Translations under genes and position numbers: made by a program | Shown here: in pieces, positions 43,256 through 51,017 of the stretch | How the letters are laid out: every line of letters starts with the position of its first letter | How positions within the stretch are numbered: position 1 is the first letter of the stretch | Source: Halobacteriovoraceae bacterium | Lineage (GTDB): Bacteria > Bdellovibrionota > Bacteriovoracia > Bacteriovoracales > Bacteriovoracaceae | DNA length: 64,000 nucleotides | Reading direction: 5' to 3' | Assembly: GCA_002712005.1 (NCBI GenBank) | Contig: PASP01000005.1 | Span: forward strand, 44,173-108,172 | Notes under the pieces: model-generated | Databases searched by the model: none | Told to the model about the DNA's origin: nothing | What the model saw: the letters and a program-made list of their open reading frames with translations, nothing else

Positions 43256-44440
43256 ATGAAAATAGCCACACCTTCCTCATTGAGCTTTTTAAGCTTTGTT
43301 CTGCTTTTAGTGAGTCTTCTTAAGACTCCCGTTTATGCTTATCCAAATTTTATCGGTTACGGATACACCTCTTGTACAGTGTGCCACTATAATGCTTATG
43401 GAAATGGACCTTTAACAGATTATGGTAGAGCATTAGGAGCCTCAACAATTTCTGATGATCGCTGGTGGTTGGGAACTCGTGATCTGAATGAACTAGGTAA
43501 GAAGAGTGGATTTCTCTACTCTGAACATATGACCAAACGCTTTCGTCCTTCATTAGATTATAGAGGTATCCTCTTAAAGAATAATTTAGGAGGAGAAGGC
43601 TCAGAGAATGAATACTTCACCATGGATGCTAATGCTAGTCTTGTGGTGAGACTTGGACCAGAGACAGATCTTGATAAGTTCTTCATTACGGGAACTCTAG
43701 GCTATGCTCCCGTTCCAAGAAATGGAAGTGATCCCGATGCAGATACTTATCGCTCCCGTGAATACTACATAGGTTATCGCCCCACAAAGAATTGGGGGAT
43801 TTACGCCGGTCTCATGGATAAGATTTATGGAATTCGCATTGTTAATCACGAGGCTTATTCTCGTTCTATAACCGGCAATACCATGAATGATCAGACTCAT
43901 TCCCTATTAATTCATTACACGTCTGAAAATTTTGATCTCGGTATTCAGCCCTTTATTGGAAATATGGCCGAAGAAGAACAGGTCCGCCAAACAGGGGTGG
44001 CCACTAATTTTGAATATACTGTTTCTCGAAAGTTTCGACCTGGCTTTTCAGTGCAAATGGGAGAATCGGAATTCTTAAAAACCTATGCCTATGCCTTCCA
44101 CGCTCGTGCGGGCTTTGGTAAAGGAAATAGTGTCATGGCCGAATTTGGACAAGTTCAAAAGAGCCAATTGAAAAGAGAAGTGGAAACGACTTCTCGCTAC
44201 TGGATGGTTCAAACTCATACTCTCCTATCCAAGGGGTTCTTTCTTCTCAATACCATTGAATATCTCAAATCTGATCTCGATGTGGAGAGTAAGAACTTAA
44301 AATGGGGACCAGGAATTCAATACTTTGTCATCCAAGGTCTTGAACTCAGGCTCGATATCTTTAATTCACGTCTCTATAATGAAAGTTCAAATTCTGAAGA
44401 CTCATGGGACTTTGCAGGACAGGTGCATGTATGGTTTTGA
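43256..44440 (+). CDS. Outer-membrane barrel protein with an N-terminal c-type haem site
   Basis: This protein of about 394 residues has a signal peptide (ending VYAYP). Directly after it comes one haem-c site, Cys40-x2-Cys43-His44 (SCTVCHYNAYGNG). From about residue 75 the rest shows alternating beta strands rich in Tyr and Phe and ends WDFAGQVHVWF, with terminal Phe as in barrels. A haem-bearing plug in a barrel suggests electron transfer at the outer membrane, but the family is not recognised. ATG 43256 is preferred over GTG 43250. It overlaps the next gene by 10 bases. Confidence 0.72.
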   Translation: MKIATPSSLSFLSFVLLLVSLLKTPVYAYPNFIGYGYTSCTVCHYNAYGNGPLTDYGRALGASTISDDRWWLGTRDLNELGKKSGFLYSEHMTKRFRPSLDYRGILLKNNLGGEGSENEYFTMDANASLVVRLGPETDLDKFFITGTLGYAPVPRNGSDPDADTYRSREYYIGYRPTKNWGIYAGLMDKIYGIRIVNHEAYSRSITGNTMNDQTHSLLIHYTSENFDLGIQPFIGNMAEEEQVRQTGVATNFEYTVSRKFRPGFSVQMGESEFLKTYAYAFHARAGFGKGNSVMAEFGQVQKSQLKREVETTSRYWMVQTHTLLSKGFFLLNTIEYLKSDLDVESKNLKWGPGIQYFVIQGLELRLDIFNSRLYNESSNSEDSWDFAGQVHVWF

Positions 44441-45522
44441 AATCATCACTCACCTCTCTCCTTATGACTCTAGTCATCCTCCTTATCTCGTCCCAAGAGA
44501 TTGGAGCAAAGAGCATTGGCCATGAAGAAAAATTAGCTTTCAAAAAGGCCAAACAACTTTATAAAGACCAGCTCTATCGCCAAAGTATTGAGATGCTCAG
44601 TTCTCAATTTCAACTTCATTCATCAGAAACTCCAAAGGGCGCTCTTACGCTAGCGGCCTATTCCTATGAAAAGATTGAAGAATATAGTACGGCGATCAAA
44701 ATCTACTATCTTTTGATTAAAACCTATTATAAGTCTAAGAACTCAGAAATCATCCAAAGCTATAAAGCTTCAGGTACAGACGATCTTCCTGAAGCTCCAA
44801 ATAAACTCTACCTGTATTATCATAGAATCGCTGAATCCATGGTTCAAATTTATCTCAGAGACTATGAAAAGCTCTCTGAAAAAGATCGTCAGGCCTTAAG
44901 AGCAAAAGCAAGAATGTATGTTGAAATTCTTGGTGAATCTGAGTATGAGGACGACTCCTACGACACAGTCACCGAAAGATTTGAAAAGCATGATAAGTAT
45001 CTTGTTGATGTGGTTTACCATAGTGGCTGGTTTCTCAGTACATCTTATATCAGCTACCGAAATGAACTCTCTATCCAAAGAGAAAGTGACGGCCTTGTTG
45101 TTCCCATCAATTCAACCGTTGATGGACTCTGTATTGGCGGCGGTTGGCGCTATGAAAATGCCTTTTGGGAATATGGAATCAATGGATGCTTTTCACCAGC
45201 GACTATGAATGTCGATACTGACTCTTCTGTTACCTACCAACAAAGTGGGGTGGGAAGTACAACTCTTATTGTTGGCCCCTCCTTTCTTTGGAAGCCTAAA
45301 TCTGGAGATGTCTCCATTGGTTTTCATATCCCCTTTATTTATAATACAGGTGACTATACCGTTCCTACCGGTTATACGATTAGCGACGACACCCTCCTTA
45401 CCTACGGATATTTTCTTGAAACCAATTGGAAGCTATCCAATTGGGGACTCTTCACCAAATTCGGAAAGGCCTCACAGTTTAAATCATCCCTGTGGATGGT
45501 TGGAATTAATCTTGGTTTATAG
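44431..45522 (+). CDS. Exported protein with a helical-repeat N-part and barrel-like C-part
   Basis: This protein of about 363 residues has a signal peptide (MVLKSSLTSLLMTLVILLIS). A helical section (residues about 35-165) has TPR-like spacing: FKKAKQLYKDQLYRQSIEML and TLAAYSYEKIEEYSTAIKIYYLL. From about 180 it becomes beta-rich (GWFLSTSYISYR, GLCIGGGWRYENAFWEYGING), ending LWMVGINLGL. The ATG at 44431 is chosen because it begins the signal peptide and lies about 5 bases after AGGTG. It overlaps the haem-barrel gene by 10 bases, so the two are likely cotranscribed and may work together in the outer membrane. Confidence 0.68.
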   Translation: MVLKSSLTSLLMTLVILLISSQEIGAKSIGHEEKLAFKKAKQLYKDQLYRQSIEMLSSQFQLHSSETPKGALTLAAYSYEKIEEYSTAIKIYYLLIKTYYKSKNSEIIQSYKASGTDDLPEAPNKLYLYYHRIAESMVQIYLRDYEKLSEKDRQALRAKARMYVEILGESEYEDDSYDTVTERFEKHDKYLVDVVYHSGWFLSTSYISYRNELSIQRESDGLVVPINSTVDGLCIGGGWRYENAFWEYGINGCFSPATMNVDTDSSVTYQQSGVGSTTLIVGPSFLWKPKSGDVSIGFHIPFIYNTGDYTVPTGYTISDDTLLTYGYFLETNWKLSNWGLFTKFGKASQFKSSLWMVGINLGL

Positions 45523-45547
45523 CGAAATCAGGGAATGAAAGGGATTC

Positions 45548-45598
45548 AAAAGAATTGATCAAAGAATTGATCAAAAAACTTATCAAAGAGAATTGATC
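45548..45598. repeat. Short tandem repeat of about 12 bases
   Basis: The unit AAAGAATTGATC occurs twice in a row, then a diverged copy AAAAAACTTATC and a copy with a two-base insert (AAAGAGAATTGATC). The last copy overlaps the 3' end of the cytochrome gene. It may be a slippage product in the gap between converging genes. Confidence 0.7.
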
Positions 45599-45975
45599 CA
45601 AGTTTCAATCTTGTCATATTCATCTTGAGAAAGGGCCGGAGCATCCTTTGGCATATTCGTAAGTCCTGTTCCATAATTCTTTAAACGAATAACAACATCA
45701 CTACCAGCGGGATTACCTGCCACAACGAGTCCAGACTCTATCCAAGCGGCATTAGTGCTATAAGCGGCCCAAGTATCATGATATCCCTCATGACAAGAAG
45801 TACACTTTGTTTGTAAAACTTCATTGGCCTCACATAGGCTGGTATTTGATTGATCTTCACAGTAATTGGAAGGAAGAAGGAGGTAATCCGTAGTATTGGA
45901 ATTGAAGGACTGACCGCAAGAGGCGACAAGAGTCGCCACTACGATATAAATTTTTAGAGAAACAATTCTTTTCAT
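45583..45975 (-). CDS. Cytochrome c-type lipoprotein
   Basis: This 130-residue protein has a lipobox LVASC (lipid-bearing Cys20). It has one haem-c site, Cys58-x2-Cys61-His62 (CTSCHEG), and Met108 in GLTNMPKDAPALSQDEY as the probable sixth ligand, followed by the usual final helix. It is a membrane-anchored periplasmic monohaem electron carrier. It lies 11 bases after the YceI gene on the same strand and converges with the haem-barrel gene pair. Confidence 0.87.
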   Translation of the reverse strand: MKRIVSLKIYIVVATLVASCGQSFNSNTTDYLLLPSNYCEDQSNTSLCEANEVLQTKCTSCHEGYHDTWAAYSTNAAWIESGLVVAGNPAGSDVVIRLKNYGTGLTNMPKDAPALSQDEYDKIETWINSL

Positions 45976-45986
45976 TAAGACTGAGT

Positions 45987-46481
45987 TTACTTGATTGGAA
46001 CAGAAGCCTCAACAACAACTTTATCCTTTACTCCTAAACCCATATAACTAATTCCAGTGATTCCGAAATCTTTTAAACTAAGTGGAAATTTTGCGATAAA
46101 GAGCCCTCCACTTTCTTGATAGGAGAAATTAATTGGCTTCTTCACTCCCTTGATCTCAATAATGGCCTTACCTTTTCCACCCTTGGCAACACCTTGAGAA
46201 ACGACAATTTTAGAATGCTTCTTGTATTCCAATTTATCTCTTAAATGCTCATCTCTAAGATCCATCTCTGTCTTAAGGCTCTTAACTTTGACATATAGCT
46301 TATCCGCTTTGTAGACATCACCCTCTTTCTTAACCGAACCTTTTAATTTACTGGTTTTGGCCTGAAAAGACATTCCTGGAACATCAACATTAACAATGAC
46401 ACCTTTTCCAGCAAAAGCTGAAAAAGAAAAAAGCGATAAAATAAATAGACTTATCCATGTCCCGATTTTTAAATTCTTCAT
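45987..46481 (-). CDS. YceI-family periplasmic protein
   Basis: This protein of about 164 residues has a signal peptide (ending FSAFA). The lipocalin-like strands of YceI include LRDEHLRDKLEYKKHSKIVV, INFSYQESGGLFIAKFPLSLKDFGI and the ending KDKVVVEASVPIK. YceI proteins bind long polyisoprenoids or other lipids. The ATG at 46481 is chosen because AGGAG lies 7 bases from it, but only one base from the ATG at 46487. It precedes the cytochrome lipoprotein gene and is probably cotranscribed with it. Confidence 0.82.
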   Translation of the reverse strand: MKNLKIGTWISLFILSLFSFSAFAGKGVIVNVDVPGMSFQAKTSKLKGSVKKEGDVYKADKLYVKVKSLKTEMDLRDEHLRDKLEYKKHSKIVVSQGVAKGGKGKAIIEIKGVKKPINFSYQESGGLFIAKFPLSLKDFGITGISYMGLGVKDKVVVEASVPIK

Positions 46482-46719
46482 GGCCATTCTCCTTAGGGGA
46501 AAAATCCTATAAGGCTCCCCTTAATTGTGTAGAGTATTAAATTTATTAAAAGACTGATCCTATTCTAACAAAACTATGGCCAGGGTAAACTTAAATGTCT
46601 TTAACCCACTAAAAGGATTAAGTAATATAAGTAGATTTCTCCACAAAATCCTAACAAAATTTTAAGGCACTCATGTAAATTAATTTTGTACACTGATAAA
46701 GTACCAAGGATGGGTACAA

Positions 46720-46732
46720 GGATAGTACATCC
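46720..46732. promoter_or_regulatory. Small inverted repeat upstream of two tiny ORFs
   Basis: GGAT-AGTAC-ATCC is an inverted repeat about 40 bases before the first tiny ORF. Nearby GTAC motifs recur (46701, 46714, 46725), so this may be a regulatory site. No factor is known. The rest of 46482-46770 shows no gene and is AT-rich. Confidence 0.3.
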
Positions 46733-46770
46733 TATGCATACCAGAATGCAGTAAACGTAGAGGAAGAATT

Positions 46771-46860
46771 ATGTTGAAGATAGTTATCTGGCTCGTAATG
46801 ACATGGACGTTAGTAATTATATGTTCCCTTGACTTCAAGGTTTTAACTCAACTTTTTTAA
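46771..46860 (+). CDS. Tiny membrane protein (29 residues)
   Basis: The ORF begins ATG at 46771 after GAGGAAG, a near-ideal ribosome-binding site about 5 bases away. It encodes one hydrophobic helix (MLKIVIWLVMTWTLVIICSL) followed by DFKVLTQLF. Such single-span peptides are often regulatory or accessory to a membrane complex. It is one of two tiny ORFs in a row in an otherwise empty gap. No family is recognised. Confidence 0.5.
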   Translation: MLKIVIWLVMTWTLVIICSLDFKVLTQLF

Positions 46861-46890
46861 TTCCATCCTTATCAGGATAGGGGGTAAAAA

Positions 46891-47025
46891 ATGAAAATGA
46901 TTCTAAATGTCGGCCTTAAAATGAGCACAAAGTGCATTAATCTCTTTGCCAAGTGGCTATTGGGAAATGGATTGCTCGGTCATGATGAGAGAACCCTATT
47001 TAATTACCTAGAAGATAAGAGTTAG
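46891..47025 (+). CDS. Tiny protein (44 residues) next to the previous ORF
   Basis: The ORF begins ATG at 46891 after AGGGGG, about 6-8 bases upstream, and lies 30 bases after the first tiny ORF on the same strand. The sequence is amphipathic, with Lys, one Cys and a C-terminal charged part (GHDERTLFNYLEDKS). It ends about 90 bases before the DUF2914 gene. It has no recognised family; expression is inferred from the ribosome-binding site and spacing. Confidence 0.45.
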   Translation: MKMILNVGLKMSTKCINLFAKWLLGNGLLGHDERTLFNYLEDKS

Positions 47026-47112
47026 TATTTTCATTAAATAGTCGATGTCGCTCTATGGCCTCTTTATTATCCACTTGAACCTAATAGATTAGGCCCTTAT
47101 ACTCTTGAGTAT

Positions 47113-48237
47113 ATGAAACCTCTCATCGAATTCCATCAAAAATGGCAGCATCTGGCTTCTCCTTCATTCTTTATAGGTGGATTCCTGCTCGACATTGTTA
47201 CTTTAGGAAGAATTGATGATCTCAGTAATATCCTAATTTTTTCTTTTTACCTACTCGTCTCCTTTCTTGTCTTCTTTCTCGAATTAGTCAATTTACAAAT
47301 TAGTATCGAAAATGGACAACCCAGTTCGGCGCCTCTTCCCAATTGGAATTTTAGAGGACAAAGCCTGGAGCACTGGATAAACCTCTATAAAGATGAAGTC
47401 TTTCACTTTGCCCAAGGGGCACTCCTATCAGGGTTCACTCTCTTCTATTTTAAAAGTGCTGAATTAAGTAGTTCCCTTCTTTTCATGACAATTCTACTCA
47501 TCCCTCTCATCATTAATGAGTTTAATAGAGTTAGGGAATTGGGAATTGTGATAAAATCAGTCTTTCTCAACCTTACGCTCATGTCCTTTATTCTTGTCTA
47601 TACCCCTCTTCCCTTTGGAAAAGTGGGTTTGATGGTTTTTAGTGTCGGTATTTTAGTCTATCTCATTATAGCGACTCTTCTTTTCCAACTCTTTAGGCAT
47701 TCCAAAATAAGTTTAGAATTGATTAAGAAATATTGGCTCTACCCTTTCTTATCCTTGGCGATTGTCTTCTACGGACTAAGACTTTTTAAGGCCATTCCCC
47801 CAGTTCCTCTTTCTCTGGAAATGGCAGGAATTTATCACAAAGTTGAAAAGCAATATCCAGAATATAAGCTTTATCACGAAAGAAAGTGGTGGCGCTTTTG
47901 GCACAGTAGTGATGAATACTTCCAGGCCAGAGAAGAAGACAGACTCTACTTCTTTGGTCGAATATTTGCTCCACGTGGCTTTGAAGATCGTATTTATGTC
48001 AGATGGCTGAAGTACGATAACGGAGACTGGAGAACAAGTGATCGCATTCCCTTAACCATAACAGGCGGCAGAGACAAAGGATTTAGGGGTTATACTTATA
48101 AAGATAATTACACTCCGGGACTTTGGAGGGTAAGCGTGGAAACTTCTGGAGGCCTAGAGATTGGCCGCTTAAGTTTTGAAGTTATTAAAGATCATTCTAC
48201 ACGAGAGCGAAACTTCCAAGTCTATATCGATAAATAA
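47113..48237 (+). CDS. DUF2914-containing membrane protein
   Basis: This 374-residue protein has about seven hydrophobic segments in residues 15-225 and a C-terminal soluble domain (about 275-370). That domain contains RLYFFGRIFAPRGFEDRIYV, WLKYDNGDWRTSDRIPL and GLWRVSVETSGGLEIGRL, the pattern of DUF2914. The family has no assigned function; the C-terminal domain looks beta-sandwich-like and probably faces the periplasm. Two tiny ORFs lie directly upstream on the same strand. A hairpin terminator overlaps its stop codon. Confidence 0.85.
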   Translation: MKPLIEFHQKWQHLASPSFFIGGFLLDIVTLGRIDDLSNILIFSFYLLVSFLVFFLELVNLQISIENGQPSSAPLPNWNFRGQSLEHWINLYKDEVFHFAQGALLSGFTLFYFKSAELSSSLLFMTILLIPLIINEFNRVRELGIVIKSVFLNLTLMSFILVYTPLPFGKVGLMVFSVGILVYLIIATLLFQLFRHSKISLELIKKYWLYPFLSLAIVFYGLRLFKAIPPVPLSLEMAGIYHKVEKQYPEYKLYHERKWWRFWHSSDEYFQAREEDRLYFFGRIFAPRGFEDRIYVRWLKYDNGDWRTSDRIPLTITGGRDKGFRGYTYKDNYTPGLWRVSVETSGGLEIGRLSFEVIKDHSTRERNFQVYIDK

Positions 48238-48264
48238 AGGGTCTTAAAATAGACCCTTTATTTA
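48235..48264. terminator. Bidirectional terminator between DUF2914 and ABC genes
   Basis: The stem TAAAGGGTC/GACCCTTTA (48235-48243 and 48252-48260) has an 8-base loop and T-rich flanks on both strands. It lies between converging genes. Confidence 0.8.
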
Positions 48265-48274
48265 ATAAATCTTT

Positions 48275-49090
48275 TTAAATTGCTAAGCTTTTAAATCTCT
48301 TATGAACAAGAAAACTAATAAAAGCGACCGAAATAATAAAATGAGACAGCTCTAGTGGCATCTGAAAGGTAAAATCATTCGTTGTAATAAAACTATTTCC
48401 AAGTCCGCCCCAAACAGCAATATGGGGAAAGAACGTATGGAGAATCAAACCAATGATCGAAAAGAATCCTAAGTCTTCACCATATTGGCCAAGAGCAAGG
48501 GAAGCAAACCTACCATTACTGATCACAATGAAGAGAGTTAGGAAAACCATCGTGATAAAAGACATCAGTTTTCCCATATAAGGACCCACTAAAAGAGATA
48601 TCAGAATCACCATAAAGTTGGGTATAGAATTCATAATAAATCCTATAAAAATAAAGGGAGATAGAGCTAGGGACTTTGTTACAAGGCTAATTGAAATAAT
48701 GGCCAATAAAAGAGATATAAAGTAGTAGCCCATCACCAAGAGAAGACTGCCTAAAATTCGACCAGTAAGGTATTCACCTCTAGAAATGGGAAAACTTAGA
48801 ATTTGGGGTAATACCGAGTATTCAGCATCTGTACGCACACTACTTACACCAAAGTAAATAGAGATCAAATAAGACCAGATATTAATGACCAGAAAGAAAA
48901 TTCCTAAGGCCCTCACTCCTAAACTTTCAACCTGCATCTCTTGTAGATAATGCTCATTAACAAAGCTTAAGACGGCCAAAGCAATTAAGAGAACAAAGAC
49001 CGTAAAGACAGAGAGAAAGATAACGGCCTTACTACGCCATTCATTATTGAGAGTATTTAAAATGATGATTTTAATCGCGCTTAGATTCAT
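48275..49090 (-). CDS. ABC-2 type transporter permease
   Basis: This 271-residue protein has six hydrophobic segments and no other domain, as in ABC-2 permeases. It follows its ATPase gene with a one-base overlap (TAATG). The early part contains a segment with AEYSVLPQILSFPISRGEYLTGR, a known position for ABC-2 permeases of the ABC-2/NosY type. The substrate is unknown; NosY-like exporters and antibiotic exporters share this architecture. Confidence 0.85.
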   Translation of the reverse strand: MNLSAIKIIILNTLNNEWRSKAVIFLSVFTVFVLLIALAVLSFVNEHYLQEMQVESLGVRALGIFFLVINIWSYLISIYFGVSSVRTDAEYSVLPQILSFPISRGEYLTGRILGSLLLVMGYYFISLLLAIISISLVTKSLALSPFIFIGFIMNSIPNFMVILISLLVGPYMGKLMSFITMVFLTLFIVISNGRFASLALGQYGEDLGFFSIIGLILHTFFPHIAVWGGLGNSFITTNDFTFQMPLELSHFIISVAFISFLVHKRFKSLAI

Positions 49091-49800
49091 TATTTCTGCA
49101 CCTTTTCATAAAAGTAATCAAGTAAAGTAGAAGAACCAATTAGGGTTTTAAGATGTCCCTGCACTTTTCCTTCTCCATGATCAATTATCGCAATATGATC
49201 GCAAACCTTCTCTACAGAATCTAGGCCGTGGGAATTGATAAAAATGGTCTTCCCCTCTTTTTGTAAATCGAGGATTAACTGTTGGACATCTTTAATCCCA
49301 ATAGGGTCTAGACCACTATGGGGTTCATCTAGAATAAGAAGTTTAGAGTCTCCAACCAGCATGCTCGCTAATCCAACTCTTTGTAGCTGACCTTTTGAAC
49401 AGTCTTTGACCTTCTTATTTTCTAGTCCATTTAAAGATAAACGCTCTAGGGCAAGTCCCACTTGATTTTTTAATTCATCACCTGAGAGTCCCTTCATTTT
49501 CCCATAGAATTCGCACACTCCTTTTAAAGAGTAATAGGGGTAGAAGTTGAATTTTTCAGGAAGGTAGCTGACCTGCTCTCTTGATTCCTTATCGGTAACT
49601 TCTTTACCAAAGAGCTTTAGATCTCCTTGTTCATAGCTCACAAGATTGAGAAGAGACTTCACAAAGGTTGTCTTTCCTGCCCCATTCTTTCCCAAAAGAG
49701 CAAAACATTGCCCTTCTTCAATAGACAGACTGAAATCACTTAATGCTTTAGATTCACCGTAGTATTTGGTGATATGATTTGCTTGAACCACTAACGACAT
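49090..49800 (-). CDS. ABC transporter ATP-binding protein
   Basis: This 236-residue ATPase has Walker A GKNGAGKTTF at about residues 37-46, signature CSKGQLQRVGL and Walker B LLILDEPHSGLDP. It powers the membrane protein encoded next. It resembles the CcmA/NosF/GldA group. The stop codon overlaps the ATG of the permease by one base, and its ATG lies 3 bases from the thioesterase stop. Confidence 0.88.
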   Translation of the reverse strand: MSLVVQANHITKYYGESKALSDFSLSIEEGQCFALLGKNGAGKTTFVKSLLNLVSYEQGDLKLFGKEVTDKESREQVSYLPEKFNFYPYYSLKGVCEFYGKMKGLSGDELKNQVGLALERLSLNGLENKKVKDCSKGQLQRVGLASMLVGDSKLLILDEPHSGLDPIGIKDVQQLILDLQKEGKTIFINSHGLDSVEKVCDHIAIIDHGEGKVQGHLKTLIGSSTLLDYFYEKVQK

Positions 49801-49803
49801 TCA

Positions 49804-50223
49804 TTATCCTTGCTTATTATTTTTTTTTATTGGTCTAGGTTTACGATCATCATCGATGGCCACGTAGGTAAATACACCCTCTGTAATTTTAATTCTTTCC
49901 GAATCAAAACGCCTTACGGCCCATGCCTCTACCTTTACGCTAATACTGGTATTTCCCTGTTTTAAAGTTTCGCAATAACAACAGAGAGTATCCCCCACAT
50001 GAAGGGGTAAATAGAAGGACATGGAATCAATTGCGATTGTTACGGTTCTCCCGCCGGCCACTTCTTGTGAATATATAGCACCTGCAATATCCATTTGAGA
50101 AAGAAGATAACCCCCAAAGATATCTCCATTTGGATTAGTATCAGCAGGCATGGCCAATGCTCTTACAGATAGTGACCCTCTTGGGGCTTCATCACTCTTT
50201 TTATGATCTTTATTATCGGACAT
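49804..50223 (-). CDS. yciA: YciA-like acyl-CoA thioesterase
   Basis: This 139-residue hot-dog protein has NPNGDIFGGYLLSQMDIAGA (about residues 29-48), which matches the active-site helix of YciA-type thioesterases, and ALAMPADTNPNGD at the start of it. It hydrolyses acyl-CoAs and controls the CoA pool. It ends three bases before the ABC ATPase start, so it may be cotranscribed with that exporter. Its relation to the acyl modules of the window is not shown by the sequence. Confidence 0.85.
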   Translation of the reverse strand: MSDNKDHKKSDEAPRGSLSVRALAMPADTNPNGDIFGGYLLSQMDIAGAIYSQEVAGGRTVTIAIDSMSFYLPLHVGDTLCCYCETLKQGNTSISVKVEAWAVRRFDSERIKITEGVFTYVAIDDDRKPRPIKKNNKQG

Positions 50224-50352
50224 AATTTAAATCCTTATTTTAATATTTGCCTAAGCTATTTTAGCCATAACAGCAGCAAAATGCACGTAATCTCAATAAG
50301 TTGACAAAATAAGGACAGTAATTACACCCTTTCTTTGAAATCAAGGAGTCGA

Positions 50353-50358
50353 TATAAT
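50353..50358 (+). promoter_or_regulatory. -10 box before the small lipoprotein gene
   Basis: TATAAT matches the consensus exactly and lies 52 bases before the lipoprotein ATG. TTTCTT 17 bases upstream is a weak -35 element. Confidence 0.35.
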
Positions 50359-50409
50359 AGGAAGGGACTTATGATAGAGTCCAAAATATAAATCATTTGA
50401 GGATTAATT

Positions 50410-50622
50410 ATGAAACTTTTCTTATGCCTAATGATCACAGCGAGCTTAGTATCTTGTTCTGGCCAACACAAAACTCTAGGTAATGAGTCTCATGGCTCTA
50501 GAGGCCCAGCTTCAGTGGAAACAACTTCGTCAAACCAAAAGCTATGGGGAAAAAATCTAAAGCAAGGTGAGACTGACTTCTTGGAGGAACTAGAAAATTC
50601 TCCATCTCAAAACTATAGATGA
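50410..50622 (+). CDS. Small lipoprotein
   Basis: This 70-residue protein has a lipoprotein signal ending SLVSC with the lipid-bearing Cys16. The mature part is short, polar and disordered-looking. A TTGAGGATT ribosome-binding region precedes the ATG. It overlaps the DUF1232 gene by 4 bases (ATGA), so the two are coupled. No family is recognised. Confidence 0.7.
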   Translation: MKLFLCLMITASLVSCSGQHKTLGNESHGSRGPASVETTSSNQKLWGKNLKQGETDFLEELENSPSQNYR

Positions 50623-51017
50623 AAATTGAACAATATCTAAATTGGGCCAAGAGTAAATTTAATGATCAGGCGAAGACCATTCTTCAGTCCTCGTCGGCCA
50701 TTAAGTCCTTGGCCAAATCTGTTGAAGAAAAGCTATCAAGTAGCTTTATCAAAGAGCAATTTAAAAATCTTTGGAATGATTTAAAAATCGTTATTGCTCT
50801 TCTTAAAGATACGGCGACAAGAAAATACTCACCGAAATCAAAGAAAGATGTCACCCTTATTATTGTAGGACTCCTCTACTTTATAAATCCAATGGATATT
50901 ATTCCCGACCTATTAGTAGGTGGTTTTATTGACGATGCAGCTGTCCTTAGCTGGATATTAAATAAAACTAAAGAAGAAATTGACCACTACAAATCTACAA
51001 GAAATAACTCGCCTTAA
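50619..51017 (+). CDS. DUF1232 (YkvA-like) membrane protein
   Basis: This 132-residue protein contains LLYFINPMDIIPDLLVGGFIDDAAVLSWIL (about residues 87-116), the core of DUF1232, with the conserved NPxDxIPD and GxxDD. The family is small and membrane-associated, without a firm function. The N-terminal part is charged and helical. It is coupled to the upstream lipoprotein gene, and its last 23 bases overlap the converging ABC permease gene. Confidence 0.85.
   Translation: MKIEQYLNWAKSKFNDQAKTILQSSSAIKSLAKSVEEKLSSSFIKEQFKNLWNDLKIVIALLKDTATRKYSPKSKKDVTLIIVGLLYFINPMDIIPDLLVGGFIDDAAVLSWILNKTKEEIDHYKSTRNNSP

Noticed and set aside
43256..44440. Multihaem porin-cytochrome conduit
   Set aside because: Only one CxxCH is present in this protein, so the classical multihaem conduit is not supported; the single-haem idea is listed as a finding.
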